This document shows, piece by piece, positions 29,332 to 38,140 of a DNA stretch of 64,000 bases; within the stretch, counting starts at the first letter, position 1, and every line of letters starts with the position of its first letter. The position numbers and the translations under genes were made by a program. The stretch lies in NCBI GenBank assembly GCA_965279115.1, contig OZ257137.1:4898001-4962000 (forward strand), in the 5' to 3' direction. The DNA comes from JAEUOS01 sp965279115. GTDB lineage: Bacteria; Pseudomonadota; Gammaproteobacteria; Burkholderiales; JAEUOS01. The notes below the pieces were generated by a model. It was not told where the DNA came from, did no database searches, and was given only the letters and a program-made list of their open reading frames with translations.

Positions 29332-29958
29332 ATGGCCCAGGTTACAGTCGTCATGAACCCGAAGGGGGGTGTCGGCAAGTCCACCCTGGCCACCAACCTC
29401 GCCGGCTATTACGCCAGCCGTGGTCACGCCGTGATGCTGGGCGACGTGGACAAGCAACAGTCCTCGCGCGAGTGGCTGAAACTGCGGCCTGAGCAGTGCG
29501 CACCGATCCGCTCCTGGGATATTGAAAAAGGCAAGACCGCCAAACCGCCCAAGGACGCCACCCACATCGTGCTGGACACGCCGGCCGGCATTTCCGAAAA
29601 GCTGCTGGAGCAGGTGATCGTCCCGGCGCACCGGGTGATCGTGCCGCTGCAGGCCTCGATGCTCGACATCCTCGCCACCAAGCATTTCCTGGCCGACCTG
29701 GCCGACGACAAGGCGGTACGCAGGAGCGACGCCCTGATCGGCGTGGTCGGCATGCGGGTGGACAGCCGCACCCGCGCCTTTGACGAACTGCAACGCTTTC
29801 TCGAAGGTCTCGGCCTGCCGGTACTGGGCTATATCCGCAACACGCAAAACTACGTGCAACTGGCCGCGCGCGGCCTGACGCTGTTCGACATCGCGCCCGG
29901 TCGGGTGCAGCAGGACCTCGAACAATGGGCGCCCATCCTCAAGTGGCTGGAGGATTAA
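29332..29958 (+). CDS. ParA-family ATPase
   Basis: A 208-residue ParA/MinD-type P-loop ATPase. The deviant Walker A is MNPKGGVGKST, switch I sits around DVDKQQSSREW and Walker B around HIVLDTPAGIS. No ParB-like partner gene or parS-type repeat is adjacent, and there is no N-terminal DNA-binding domain. It could position a large cargo such as a chemoreceptor cluster rather than segregate DNA. The ATG at 29332 follows AGGGGAG, a good ribosome binding site. Confidence 0.85.
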   Translation: MAQVTVVMNPKGGVGKSTLATNLAGYYASRGHAVMLGDVDKQQSSREWLKLRPEQCAPIRSWDIEKGKTAKPPKDATHIVLDTPAGISEKLLEQVIVPAHRVIVPLQASMLDILATKHFLADLADDKAVRRSDALIGVVGMRVDSRTRAFDELQRFLEGLGLPVLGYIRNTQNYVQLAARGLTLFDIAPGRVQQDLEQWAPILKWLED

Positions 29959-29974
29959 GCCCGCAGGCCTGAAA

Positions 29975-29994
29975 ACGGCAGTCCGCGCTGCCGT
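29975..29994. terminator. Terminator hairpin between convergent genes
   Basis: ACGGCAG (29975-29981) pairs with CTGCCGT (29988-29994) around a six-base loop. AAAA lies on one side and a T-rich stretch (ACTGTTCTTCT) on the other. It separates the ParA-like gene from the convergent XRE-cupin gene and can act on both. Confidence 0.65.
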
Positions 29995-30003
29995 ACTGTT
30001 CTT

Positions 30004-30654
30004 CTAGCGCCCCTTCGCCGCGCCCGGATACACCATCATCGCCAGCATTACGATCGGCAGCTTGATCAGGGCTTCCGGTCCGTGCGGCACGTCGCCATCG
30101 AAGGTGAGCGAATCGCCCGGCCCGAGGGTGAAGGTCTGGCTGCCGTGGCGATAGCGGATTTTTCCTTCGAGGATGTGGATGAACTCGATGCCTTCATGCT
30201 TGAAGGCCGGAAACACCTCGCTGGCGTCGTTGAGCGTCACCAGAAACGGTTCGAAGGGCTTCTGCGGCCCGCGGTGTGAATACAGGAGCCGGTAGGTATG
30301 GCCCTTCTTGGTGCCGCGCCGCACCACTTCCAGCCCGCCGTTCTTCGGCACGTACTGCACCTCGCCCTCGGGCGAATCGAAATCGCGCATCAGGTCGGCC
30401 ACGCCCACGCCCAGGGAGCGCGCCAGCGACAGCAGGGTGTCGAGGCTGGCCGACACCTGTGCGTTCTCGATTTTCGACAGCATGCCGGGGCTCAATGCCG
30501 ATTGGCGCGCCAGGTCGGCGATGGTCTGGCCGCGCTGGGTGCGCAGTTCATGCACGGTGGCGCCGATGTGGCGGTCGAGTGCCTTGGGCTGGGCGTCTTC
30601 CGCGACTGCGGGCGCGGCGGCGGAACTGAGGGTTGGCTTGGCAGATCTGGGCAT
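30004..30654 (-). CDS. XRE-family transcriptional regulator with cupin domain
   Basis: A 216-residue regulator. Residues about 30-90 form an XRE helix-turn-helix (GQTIADLARQSALSPGMLSKIENAQVSASLDTLLSLARSLG), and residues about 130-205 form a cupin barrel (EGIEFIHILEGKIRYRHG, LGPGDSLTFDGDVPHGP). Such PuuR-like proteins usually repress amine or amino-acid catabolic operons and sense a small ligand in the cupin. It is divergent from the mgd-gmaS-mgs genes with 183 bases between, which suggests it regulates them. Confidence 0.88.
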   Translation of the reverse strand: MPRSAKPTLSSAAAPAVAEDAQPKALDRHIGATVHELRTQRGQTIADLARQSALSPGMLSKIENAQVSASLDTLLSLARSLGVGVADLMRDFDSPEGEVQYVPKNGGLEVVRRGTKKGHTYRLLYSHRGPQKPFEPFLVTLNDASEVFPAFKHEGIEFIHILEGKIRYRHGSQTFTLGPGDSLTFDGDVPHGPEALIKLPIVMLAMMVYPGAAKGR

Positions 30655-30737
30655 GCGCGGTGAGCGGGTCAGCAGGCGGGTCGGATGGCGGGCACCATTT
30701 CAGGGCGTAGACCAAGTATAACCGCGGCCGTTTTGCG

Positions 30738-30756
30738 TGTTTCTTGTCAGGAAACA
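30738..30756. promoter_or_regulatory. Candidate operator upstream of the methylamine gene run
   Basis: TGTTTC (30738-30743) and GAAACA (30751-30756) form an inverted repeat with seven bases between. It lies about 18 bases upstream of the -35 element of the predicted mgdA promoter and in the shared upstream region of the divergent XRE-cupin gene. Binding by that regulator is inference from position. Confidence 0.45.
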
Positions 30757-30773
30757 AAAAGTGCGTACAAGTA

Positions 30774-30802
30774 TTGACACTGCCGGCACGCCTGCCTAGA
30801 CT
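30774..30802 (+). promoter_or_regulatory. Sigma70-type promoter for mgdA
   Basis: A consensus -35 TTGACA (30774-30779), exactly 17 bases of spacer, and a -10-like TAGACT (30797-30802). It lies 36 bases before the mgdA ATG, which has GGAAGG at 30823-30828 as ribosome binding site. Confidence 0.65.
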
Positions 30803-30837
30803 CGGGCCGATCTGTTGCATTTCGGAAGGTGTTTGTC

Positions 30838-32079
30838 ATGCCGTGGCGCCTGTTGCGCTTCGCCCTCTCGTCGCGCCATCCCGAGCCGCGCATGTTCCGC
30901 CAGCATGCGTCGCTCAAGAAGGCCTACGATGTGGTCATCATCGGTGCCGGCGGGCACGGCCTGGCGGCGGCCTATTACCTGGCGCGCAACCATGGCATCA
31001 GCAACGTGGCGGTGCTGGAAAAGGGCTACATCGGCGGCGGCAACACCGGCCGCAACACCACCATCATCCGCTCCAACTACCTCACACCCGAAGGTGTGAA
31101 GTTCTACGACAAGAGCCTGGAGCTCTACGAAGACCTGTCGCAGGACTTCGACCTCAACCTGTTCTATTCCACCCGCGGCCACTACACCCTGGCGCATACC
31201 GATTCGTCCATGCGCACCATGCGCTGGCGCGCCGAGGTCAACAAGCACTACGGCGTCGACAGCGAGGTGGTCGACGCCAAGGCGGTGCAGGACGCCTGCC
31301 CGATGATGGACATCTCCTGCGACGGCCACGCCCCGATTCTCGGCGCGCTGTATCACGCGCCCGGCTCGATCGCCCGGCATGATGCGGTGGCCTGGGGCTA
31401 CGGCCGCGGCGCCGACATGCGTGGGGTGGAAATCCACCAGCAGACCGAGGTGCTGGGCATCAAGGTCGAAGGCGGGCGGGTGCGCGGCGTCGAAACCAGC
31501 CGCGGCTTCATCGAAACCCCCAAGGTGCTGTGCGCGGTGGCCGGCTCCACGCCGCGCATGCTCGACATGGTGGGCCTGGACAGCCCGCTCTTCATCCATC
31601 CGCTGCAGGCGATGGTGAGCGAGCCGGTCAAACCCTGGCTCGATCCGATTCTTGTATCAGGCTCGCTGCACATCTATGTGAGCCAGACCGCGCGCGGCGA
31701 ACTCGTGATGGGCGCCTCGCTCGACCCCTACGAGCTGCATTCGACCCGCTCGACCTTCGATTTCGTTGAATCGCTTTCGGCCCACATGCTCGACATGTTC
31801 CCTTTCCTGTCGGAGGTGAAGGTCAACCGCCAGTGGGCCGGCATGGCCGACATGACGCCGGATTTCGCGCCCATCATGGGCAAGACACCGGTGGAAGGCT
31901 TCTACCTCGATGCCGGCTGGGGTACCTGGGGCTTCAAGGCCACCCCGGTGGCGGGCTGGACCATGAGTTCCACTGTTGCCAATGACCGCAACCACGAACT
32001 GATCACCGGTTTCGGGCTCGACCGCTTTGCGCGCTATGCGCTGACGGGCGAGAAGGGTGCCGCCTCGGTGGGCCATTGA
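30838..32079 (+). CDS. mgdA: N-methylglutamate dehydrogenase subunit A (sarcosine oxidase beta-like)
   Basis: A 413-residue DAO-family flavoprotein. The FAD-binding motif is VVIIGAGGHGLAAAYYLARN near residue 37, and the C-terminal GWGTWGFKATPVAGW belongs to the substrate and flavin site. It corresponds to SoxB, the catalytic flavin subunit of heterotetrameric sarcosine oxidases. Gene order (beta-delta-alpha-gamma followed by gmaS and three glutamate-synthase-like genes) favours the N-methylglutamate dehydrogenase reading over sarcosine oxidase. The ATG at 30838 has a well-placed GGAAGG; a GTG nine bases upstream is the alternative. Confidence 0.85.
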   Translation: MPWRLLRFALSSRHPEPRMFRQHASLKKAYDVVIIGAGGHGLAAAYYLARNHGISNVAVLEKGYIGGGNTGRNTTIIRSNYLTPEGVKFYDKSLELYEDLSQDFDLNLFYSTRGHYTLAHTDSSMRTMRWRAEVNKHYGVDSEVVDAKAVQDACPMMDISCDGHAPILGALYHAPGSIARHDAVAWGYGRGADMRGVEIHQQTEVLGIKVEGGRVRGVETSRGFIETPKVLCAVAGSTPRMLDMVGLDSPLFIHPLQAMVSEPVKPWLDPILVSGSLHIYVSQTARGELVMGASLDPYELHSTRSTFDFVESLSAHMLDMFPFLSEVKVNRQWAGMADMTPDFAPIMGKTPVEGFYLDAGWGTWGFKATPVAGWTMSSTVANDRNHELITGFGLDRFARYALTGEKGAASVGH

Positions 32080-32089
32080 GGGCGTATTC

Positions 32090-32350
32090 ATGAAAATCAT
32101 GACCTGCCCGATCAACGGCCCGCGCCCGGTGAGCGAGTTCGCCTATGCAGGCACGGTGCGTGACATGCCCGACCCGGCCACCGCGAGCGACGCGCAGTGG
32201 ACCGACTACGTGTTCAACCGCGGCGGCAAGGCCGGCATCAAGCGCGAGTGGTGGTACCACATCGCCTCGGGGGTATGGTTCATCGCCGAGCGCGACACCA
32301 CCGCCGACCGCGTGGTGCGAACCTACCTGTATGGCAGGGAGGCGGCGTGA
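32090..32350 (+). CDS. mgdB: N-methylglutamate dehydrogenase subunit B (sarcosine oxidase delta-like)
   Basis: An 86-residue small subunit matching SoxD. In sarcosine oxidases this subunit binds zinc through a Cys-rich N-terminal knuckle. Here the N-terminus reads MKIMTCPINGPRPVSEF, with only one Cys where a CPxC is usual, so the zinc site looks reduced. This may be a feature of the dehydrogenase branch. The C-terminal KREWWYHIASGVWFIAERDT stretch is well kept. The start at 32090 lies 10 bases after mgdA, and the TGA overlaps the GTG of mgdC. Confidence 0.82.
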   Translation: MKIMTCPINGPRPVSEFAYAGTVRDMPDPATASDAQWTDYVFNRGGKAGIKREWWYHIASGVWFIAERDTTADRVVRTYLYGREAA

Positions 32351-35265
32351 AGCGCCTGCCGCCGCAGCCTGGGGAGTGGATCGACCGCACCCTGCCGCTG
32401 GAATTCCGCTTCGAAGGGCGCGTGGTGCGCGGTTTTGTCGGCGACACCCTCACCAGTGCGCTGCTTGCTGCGGGCGAGACGGTGCTCGGCCGCAGCTTCA
32501 AGTACCACCGGCCGCGCGGCGTGCTTTCGCTCGCCAACCATGACGTCAACGCGCTGATGCAGGTGGCGCACAAGGGGCATTCGCGCCCCAATGTGCGGGC
32601 CGATGTGACGCCGCTCGCAGGCGGCGAGGTGGTCACCGCAGTCAACACCTTCGGCGGCCTGGCAGCCGACCGCGGGCGCTTTCTCGACATGCTCGGCGCT
32701 TTCCTGCCGGTGGGCTTCTACTACAAGGCCTTCCATTCCAAGCGCTGGTTCCCGCGCTGGGAGAGGATGTTCCGCTTCATGACCGGTCTGGGCCGGGTGG
32801 ACCTGAGCGCGCCACGTAAACGTACCCCCAAGCGCTACGGCTTTTGCGATGTGCTGGTGGTGGGCGGCGGCCCGTCGGGGCTGGCGGCGGCGCTGGCGGC
32901 GGCCGAAGCGGGCGCCAAGGTGACGCTCATCGACGAAAACCCGCACCTGGGCGGCAGCGGCCTCTACGCGCTGGGCGGCGATGCGGCGCTGCGCACGCAG
33001 ATGACGGAGATGGTCGCGGCGGTCGTGGCGCATGCCGGCATCGACGTCATGGCCGGGAGCTTCGCCAGCGGCTACTACGCCGACCACTGGGTGCCGATTG
33101 TCACGACGGATTGCATCGTCAAGATGCGCGCCGGCGCCGTGGTGGTGGCCACCGGCGCCTACGAGCAGCCGGCGGTGTTTCGTAACAACGACCTGCCGGG
33201 CGTGATGCTCGGTTCGGCCGCGCAGCGCCTGATTCACCGCCATGCCATCCAGCCCGGCGAGCGCGCGGTAGTCCTGGCCGGCAATGATGATGCCCTGCGG
33301 GTGGCGGCCGATCTCGCCTCGGCAGGTGTGGCGGTGGCCGCACTGGTCGACCTGCGCGCCGATGCCGGATATGCGGTGCCGGACGGCACACGGCTGTGTG
33401 CCGGCATGGCGGTGGTGGAAGCGCTGGCCGATGCGCGCGGGCAACTGCGCGGTGTGCGCATCGCGCCGGTGGATGCCGAAGGCAAGTGGAGCCCGTCGGC
33501 GGTTCAGGAGATCGCCTGTGACCTGCTGATCATGTCGGTCGGTTTCGCGCCGGCGCTGGCGCTGGCCTACCAGTCCGGTGCGCGCATGCGCTTCGATGAG
33601 CAGACCCAGCAGTTCGTGCCTGCCACGCTGCCAGCGGGCATGTTTGTCTGCGGCCGGGCCAATGGCATCCATACCCTCGCGCTTAAGCTGGCCGATGGCG
33701 CCGAGGCCGGCAAGGCGGCCGCCGCAGTGTCCAACGGGGCGACTGGTGTGGCGCGCAGCACCATGGTGGAGACCGCGCGGCCGTCGCATCCGTACCCGAT
33801 CCTCGAGCATCCGCAGGGCCGCAATTTCGTCGATTTCGACGAGGACCTGCAGGTCAAGGACTTCCACAACGCGGCGCAGGAAGGCTACGACAACATCGAG
33901 CTGATGAAGCGCTTTTCCACCGTCGGCATGGGGCCTTCGCAAGGCAAGCATTCGAACATGAATGCGATCCGCATCCTGGCCAAGATCCGTGGCGAGCCGG
34001 TCGAGAAGGTCGGTACCACCACCTCGCGGCCGATGTTCCACCCGGTACCCATGGCGCACCTGGCCGGGCGGGCCTTTCAGGTGGAGCGCGCCACGCCGCT
34101 CGAGGCACGCCACGAGGCGCTGGGCGCCGTGTGGATGCCGGCCGGGCAGTGGCGCCGGCCCGAGTATTACGCCGTGCCCGGCGTGTCGCGTGAAGACGCC
34201 ATCACCGCGGAAGTGGTGGCCGTGCGCGAGGCCGCCGGCCTGATCGACGTGGGCACGCTCGGCAAGATCGAGGTCTACGGGCCGGATGCGGCGCAGTTTC
34301 TGGAACGGGTATATACCGGGCGCTTTGCCAACCTCAAGGTCGGCATGACGCGCTACGGCCTGATGGTCGACGAGTCCGGCGTGATCATCGACGACGGCGT
34401 GATCGCGCGGCTCGGCGAGGAACACTTCTACTTCACCACCACCACCAGCGGCAGCGCCACGGTGTACCGCGAACTGGCGCGGCTCAATACCATGTGGGGC
34501 CTGAACGTCGGCATCACCAACCTGACCGGCCATCTGGCGGCGATGAACCTCGCCGGGCCGGCGGCGCGCCTGATCCTCAAGTCCGTGACCGATGCCAACC
34601 TGTCGGACGCGATGTTCCCCTACCTGGGCGCGCGCGAGTTCCGCGTGGCCGGCGTGGCGGCACGCCTGCTGCGCGTGGGTTTCGTGGGCGAACTGGGCTA
34701 CGAGGTGCATGTGCCGGCCGACCAGGCCCAGCAGGTGTGGGACGCGCTGATGGCTGCCGGCAAGCCACACGGCCTGCGCGCCTTCGGCGTGGAGGCGCAA
34801 CGCCTGTTGCGCCTCGAGAAGGGCCACGTGATCATCGGCCAGGACACCGACGGCCTCACCAACCCCTATGAAGCCGGCATGGCCTGGGCGGTGCGCGCCG
34901 ACAAGCCCTACTTCGTGGGCCAGCGCTCGCTGCAGATTCTTGCAAAGCAGCCGATGCGGCAAAAGCTGGTCGGCATCGTGCTGGCGGACGACGCGGCCGG
35001 CGTGCCCAAGGAGTGCCACCTGGTGATCGAAAACGGTGCCCTCGCGGGACGGGTGACATCGATCGCGCATTCGCCCGCCTGCAAGCGGGTGGTCGGCATG
35101 GCACTGGTGGATCCGGCGCTGGCAGAGACGGGGCGCAGCTTGCGCATCCGCATCGAGGGCGCGCGCGAGATCGAGGCCATCGTCACCGACCTGCCTTTCT
35201 ACGACAAGGACGGCGCGCGGCAGCGCATTGCCGATGGCGTTGACGCACCGGGAGCAGCGGCATGA
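32347..35265 (+). CDS. mgdC: N-methylglutamate dehydrogenase subunit C (sarcosine oxidase alpha-like)
   Basis: A 972-residue large subunit. An N-terminal Fer2_4-like domain (about 15-100, FRFEGRVVRGFVGDTLTSAL) is followed by a two-dinucleotide-binding oxidoreductase region (about 165-460; VVGGGPSGLAAALAAAEAGA) and a C-terminal aminomethyltransferase/GcvT-like folate domain (about 590-970; GELGYEVHVPADQAQQVW). The folate domain would capture the methyl carbon as methylene-tetrahydrofolate. It starts with GTG at 32347, overlapping mgdB by four bases. Long open frames on the opposite strand here are shadows. Confidence 0.88.
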   Translation: MKRLPPQPGEWIDRTLPLEFRFEGRVVRGFVGDTLTSALLAAGETVLGRSFKYHRPRGVLSLANHDVNALMQVAHKGHSRPNVRADVTPLAGGEVVTAVNTFGGLAADRGRFLDMLGAFLPVGFYYKAFHSKRWFPRWERMFRFMTGLGRVDLSAPRKRTPKRYGFCDVLVVGGGPSGLAAALAAAEAGAKVTLIDENPHLGGSGLYALGGDAALRTQMTEMVAAVVAHAGIDVMAGSFASGYYADHWVPIVTTDCIVKMRAGAVVVATGAYEQPAVFRNNDLPGVMLGSAAQRLIHRHAIQPGERAVVLAGNDDALRVAADLASAGVAVAALVDLRADAGYAVPDGTRLCAGMAVVEALADARGQLRGVRIAPVDAEGKWSPSAVQEIACDLLIMSVGFAPALALAYQSGARMRFDEQTQQFVPATLPAGMFVCGRANGIHTLALKLADGAEAGKAAAAVSNGATGVARSTMVETARPSHPYPILEHPQGRNFVDFDEDLQVKDFHNAAQEGYDNIELMKRFSTVGMGPSQGKHSNMNAIRILAKIRGEPVEKVGTTTSRPMFHPVPMAHLAGRAFQVERATPLEARHEALGAVWMPAGQWRRPEYYAVPGVSREDAITAEVVAVREAAGLIDVGTLGKIEVYGPDAAQFLERVYTGRFANLKVGMTRYGLMVDESGVIIDDGVIARLGEEHFYFTTTTSGSATVYRELARLNTMWGLNVGITNLTGHLAAMNLAGPAARLILKSVTDANLSDAMFPYLGAREFRVAGVAARLLRVGFVGELGYEVHVPADQAQQVWDALMAAGKPHGLRAFGVEAQRLLRLEKGHVIIGQDTDGLTNPYEAGMAWAVRADKPYFVGQRSLQILAKQPMRQKLVGIVLADDAAGVPKECHLVIENGALAGRVTSIAHSPACKRVVGMALVDPALAETGRSLRIRIEGAREIEAIVTDLPFYDKDGARQRIADGVDAPGAAA

Positions 35266-35816
35266 GCGACTCGCCCGCAGAATCAGCGCCGGTATGGTTG
35301 AAGCGGGGGCCGGATCGTTTCCGCTTCGGCTTCAAGGGCGCGGGCGCGCCGGCCTGGTGTGCCGCGATGGGGCTGCCACTGCCTGCCGCACACAACACCT
35401 GGGCGGCGCTCGAAGGTGGCGGCCTGGTCGGTCGCCTGGCGTATACCGAGTTCTATGTCGAGCATGCGGACGAAGCGATGATCACGCGCCTGCGCGACAC
35501 GCTCGGCCGTGGCGTGCAGGTGGAATCCGGGGGCGTGTATCCGGTGCATCGTTGCGACGCCACGCTGGTGCTCGGTGGCTCTTTGGCACAGGACGTGCTG
35601 CTGCAAACCTGCAACGTGAACTTCGCTGCGCTCGAGGTGGCGGCAATGCCGGTGATCATGACCCTGATGGTGGGGGTGGCGGTCACGGTGTTCCCGGCCA
35701 TCGAAGGCGGGCAGACGGTTTACCGCATGGTGTGCGACCCGACGTTCGCGCCCTATCTCTGGCAGACGCTGGCCGGGATCGTGGCGGAATCCGGTGGCAG
35801 CGCGGGGGCGGCCTGA
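35262..35816 (+). CDS. mgdD: N-methylglutamate dehydrogenase subunit D (sarcosine oxidase gamma-like)
   Basis: A 184-residue protein matching the gamma subunit (SoxG) by position, size and its GcvT-C-like fold, with weak motif conservation as is usual for this subunit (for example VESGGVYPVHRCDATLVLGG and QTCNVNFAAL). It completes the heterotetramer and contacts the folate domain of the large subunit. Its ATG overlaps the mgdC stop (ATGA). Confidence 0.8.
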   Translation: MSDSPAESAPVWLKRGPDRFRFGFKGAGAPAWCAAMGLPLPAAHNTWAALEGGGLVGRLAYTEFYVEHADEAMITRLRDTLGRGVQVESGGVYPVHRCDATLVLGGSLAQDVLLQTCNVNFAALEVAAMPVIMTLMVGVAVTVFPAIEGGQTVYRMVCDPTFAPYLWQTLAGIVAESGGSAGAA

Positions 35817-35868
35817 TGGACGATTCACGCTTGCAGACCAACGCAACGAGTACGCACAGGGGACATTC

Positions 35869-37203
35869 ATGACCAAAGAGCAGGCCCGCAAGTTCTTCAA
35901 GCAGCACGGCATCAAATTCATCCTCGCGCAGTTTGTGGACATTCACGGTGCCGCCAAGAGCAAGGCCGTGCCGGTCGAACACCTCGACATGGTGTTGACC
36001 GACGGCGCCGGCTTCGCGGGTTTCGCGATGTGGGGCTTCGGCATGGAACCCAACAGCCAGGACTACATGGCCGTGGGCGACCTCAGCACACTCGCGCCCA
36101 TGCCGTGGATGCCCGGCTTCGCGCGCATGGCCTGCTACGGCCATGTGAAGGGCAAACCCTACGAGTACTGCTCGCGGGTGATGCTGAAGCGCAATCTCGA
36201 TGCGCTCGCAAAAAAGGGCATGACGCTCTACACCGGCATCGAGCCGGAGTTCTTCCTGTTGAAGCGTGGCGCCGACGGTGCGCTCGCGCCGGTGGATGCC
36301 ACCGATAACCTCGACAAGCCCTGCTACGACTACAAGGGCCTGTCGCGCCAGGCGGAGTTCCTCACCCGGGTGGTGGAAGGCGGGCGTGCCGGCGGCCTCG
36401 ACATCTACCAGGTGGACCATGAGGACGGCAACGGCCAGTTCGAGATCAACTTCACCTATGCAGACGCGCTCACCTCCGCCGACAACCTGACTTTCTTCAA
36501 GATGGCCGCCAGCGAGATCGCGCACCAGATGGGCATGGTGGCGACCTTCATGCCCAAGCCGTTCTCGGACCGCACCGGCACCGGCGCGCATTTCCACATC
36601 TCGCTGGGCAACAGCAAGGTCAAGAACCTGTTCCACGACCCCAGGGACAAGCACGGCCTGGGTCTTTCGCAGACCGGCTACTGGTTCACCGGCGGGGTGT
36701 TGAAACATGCGCGCGCGCTGGCGGCGATCTGTGCGCCGACGGTCAACTCCTACAAGCGCCTGGTGGTGGGGCGTGCGCTCTCCGGCGCGACCTGGGCGCC
36801 AGCCTACGTGAGCTATGGCGACAACAACCGCACCGCCTGCGTGCGCATCCCCTACGGTCGTCTGGAGTTCCGCCTGCCGGACGGTGGTTGCAATCCGTAC
36901 CTGGCCACGGCCGCGATTCTTGCCGCCGGCATGGACGGCATTGCCAACAAGATCGATCCCGGTGCGCCCAACAACGAGAATCTCTACACCTGGAGCCCGC
37001 AGCGGCTCAAGGAAAGCGGCATCGAGTTGTTGCCGCAGAACCTCGGCGAGGCGATCGCCGCGCTCGAAGGCGACACGGTCATCCGCGAGGCGCTTGGCGC
37101 CAACCTGTTCGATGAGTACGTCAATCTGAAGCGCATGGAATGGGTGGAGTACTCGCGCCATGTGTCGGTGTGGGAACAAAAGCGTTACCTGGAATTTTTC
37201 TAG
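35869..37203 (+). CDS. gmaS: Gamma-glutamylmethylamide synthetase (type III glutamine synthetase-like)
   Basis: A 444-residue glutamine synthetase homologue, the length typical for GmaS. The GS beta-grasp start is FILAQFVDIHGAAKSKAVP. The catalytic barrel shows GIEPEFFLL, QVDHEDGNGQFEINF, GTGAHFHISL and RLEFRLPDGGCNPYLA. GmaS joins methylamine to glutamate with ATP, the first step of the N-methylglutamate pathway. Ordinary ammonia-using GS is a possible alternative, but its place between mgd and mgs genes supports GmaS. An ATG at 35869 is used; the frame is open a little further upstream. Confidence 0.85.
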   Translation: MTKEQARKFFKQHGIKFILAQFVDIHGAAKSKAVPVEHLDMVLTDGAGFAGFAMWGFGMEPNSQDYMAVGDLSTLAPMPWMPGFARMACYGHVKGKPYEYCSRVMLKRNLDALAKKGMTLYTGIEPEFFLLKRGADGALAPVDATDNLDKPCYDYKGLSRQAEFLTRVVEGGRAGGLDIYQVDHEDGNGQFEINFTYADALTSADNLTFFKMAASEIAHQMGMVATFMPKPFSDRTGTGAHFHISLGNSKVKNLFHDPRDKHGLGLSQTGYWFTGGVLKHARALAAICAPTVNSYKRLVVGRALSGATWAPAYVSYGDNNRTACVRIPYGRLEFRLPDGGCNPYLATAAILAAGMDGIANKIDPGAPNNENLYTWSPQRLKESGIELLPQNLGEAIAALEGDTVIREALGANLFDEYVNLKRMEWVEYSRHVSVWEQKRYLEFF

Positions 37204-37229
37204 CCGGTTGCACCGGCGGAGGTGGTGTC

Positions 37230-38138
37230 ATGTGTGGAATCGTTGGGTTGCTGGTGAAGAAGCCGGCATTGCGGCCGCGGCTGGGCGAATTGATGATGCC
37301 CATGCTGATCGGCATGACCGAGCGCGGGCCGGACTCGGCCGGCATGGCGGTGTTCACCGAGCCGGTCGCGGATGGACTGCACAAGTTATCGCTTTATTCC
37401 GGCGAGGGCGCGGCTGGCGCCAGGTACGACTGGCCGGCCCTTGAGGCGAAGCTGCGCGCCGCCTGCGATCCGGCGTCACGCCTGTTCGCGAAGGTCAACC
37501 ATGCCGTATTGGGCATCGCCAAACCGGTGGCCGAGGTCAAGGCCTGGCTCAAGGCCAACGCTGCGGGCGTGCAGGTGCTCTCTGCCGGCAGCGCCATCGA
37601 CCTCTACAAGGACGTGGGACTGCCGGCCGACATCGCGCGGCGCTATGACTTCGGCGCGCTCGCCGGCACCCATCTGGTGGGGCATACCCGCATGGCCACC
37701 GAGTCGGCGGTGACTGTGGAGAACGCCCACCCCTACACGGCAGGGCTGGACTGGTGCCTGGTGCACAACGGTTCGCTCTCCAACCCCTACCAGCTGCGCC
37801 GCGAACTCGAACCGCTCGGCATCGAGTTTGATGGTGATTGCGACACCGAGGCGGCCTGCCGCTACCTCGAATGGCGCATGCGCGAAGGCGACGATCTCGA
37901 AGCCGCGCTGCATCGCGGCTTCGAAGCCTTCGACGGCTTCTTCACCTTCCTGATGGGCACGCGCGACAAGCTGGCGCTGGTGCGCGACCCCTTCGCCTGC
38001 AAGCCGGCCATCGTCGCCGAGACCGACGACTACGTGGCCATCGCCTCGGAGTTCCGCTCCCTTGCGCACCTGCCGGACGTGAAGCATGCGCAACTGTTCG
38101 AGCCCAAGCCCGAGCACATCTATTCATGGAGCATCTGA
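37230..38138 (+). CDS. mgsA: N-methylglutamate synthase subunit A (class II glutamine amidotransferase, GlxB-like)
   Basis: A 302-residue Ntn-type amidotransferase. The nucleophile is Cys2 directly after the start (MCGIVGLLV), which fixes the start codon at 37230. Further GATase II features are GMTERGPDSAGMAVF, THLVGHTRMATESAVTVENAHPY, LVHNGSLSNP and FDGDCDTEA. It resembles the N-terminal domain of glutamate synthase as a separate polypeptide. It would release the amine from gamma-glutamylmethylamide and channel it to the synthase subunit MgsC. Confidence 0.87.
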   Translation: MCGIVGLLVKKPALRPRLGELMMPMLIGMTERGPDSAGMAVFTEPVADGLHKLSLYSGEGAAGARYDWPALEAKLRAACDPASRLFAKVNHAVLGIAKPVAEVKAWLKANAAGVQVLSAGSAIDLYKDVGLPADIARRYDFGALAGTHLVGHTRMATESAVTVENAHPYTAGLDWCLVHNGSLSNPYQLRRELEPLGIEFDGDCDTEAACRYLEWRMREGDDLEAALHRGFEAFDGFFTFLMGTRDKLALVRDPFACKPAIVAETDDYVAIASEFRSLAHLPDVKHAQLFEPKPEHIYSWSI

Positions 38139-38140
38139 CG

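Noticed and set aside
32323..35070. A 915-codon minus-strand open frame opposite mgdC.
   Set aside because: A shadow of the large subunit gene. It has no start with a ribosome binding site and its composition is typical of antisense translation.
30838..35816. Calling the four-gene set a heterotetrameric sarcosine oxidase.
   Set aside because: Direct linkage to a GmaS-length synthetase and three split glutamate-synthase-like genes, and the altered delta subunit, fit N-methylglutamate dehydrogenase better. Sarcosine oxidase stays as the fallback.
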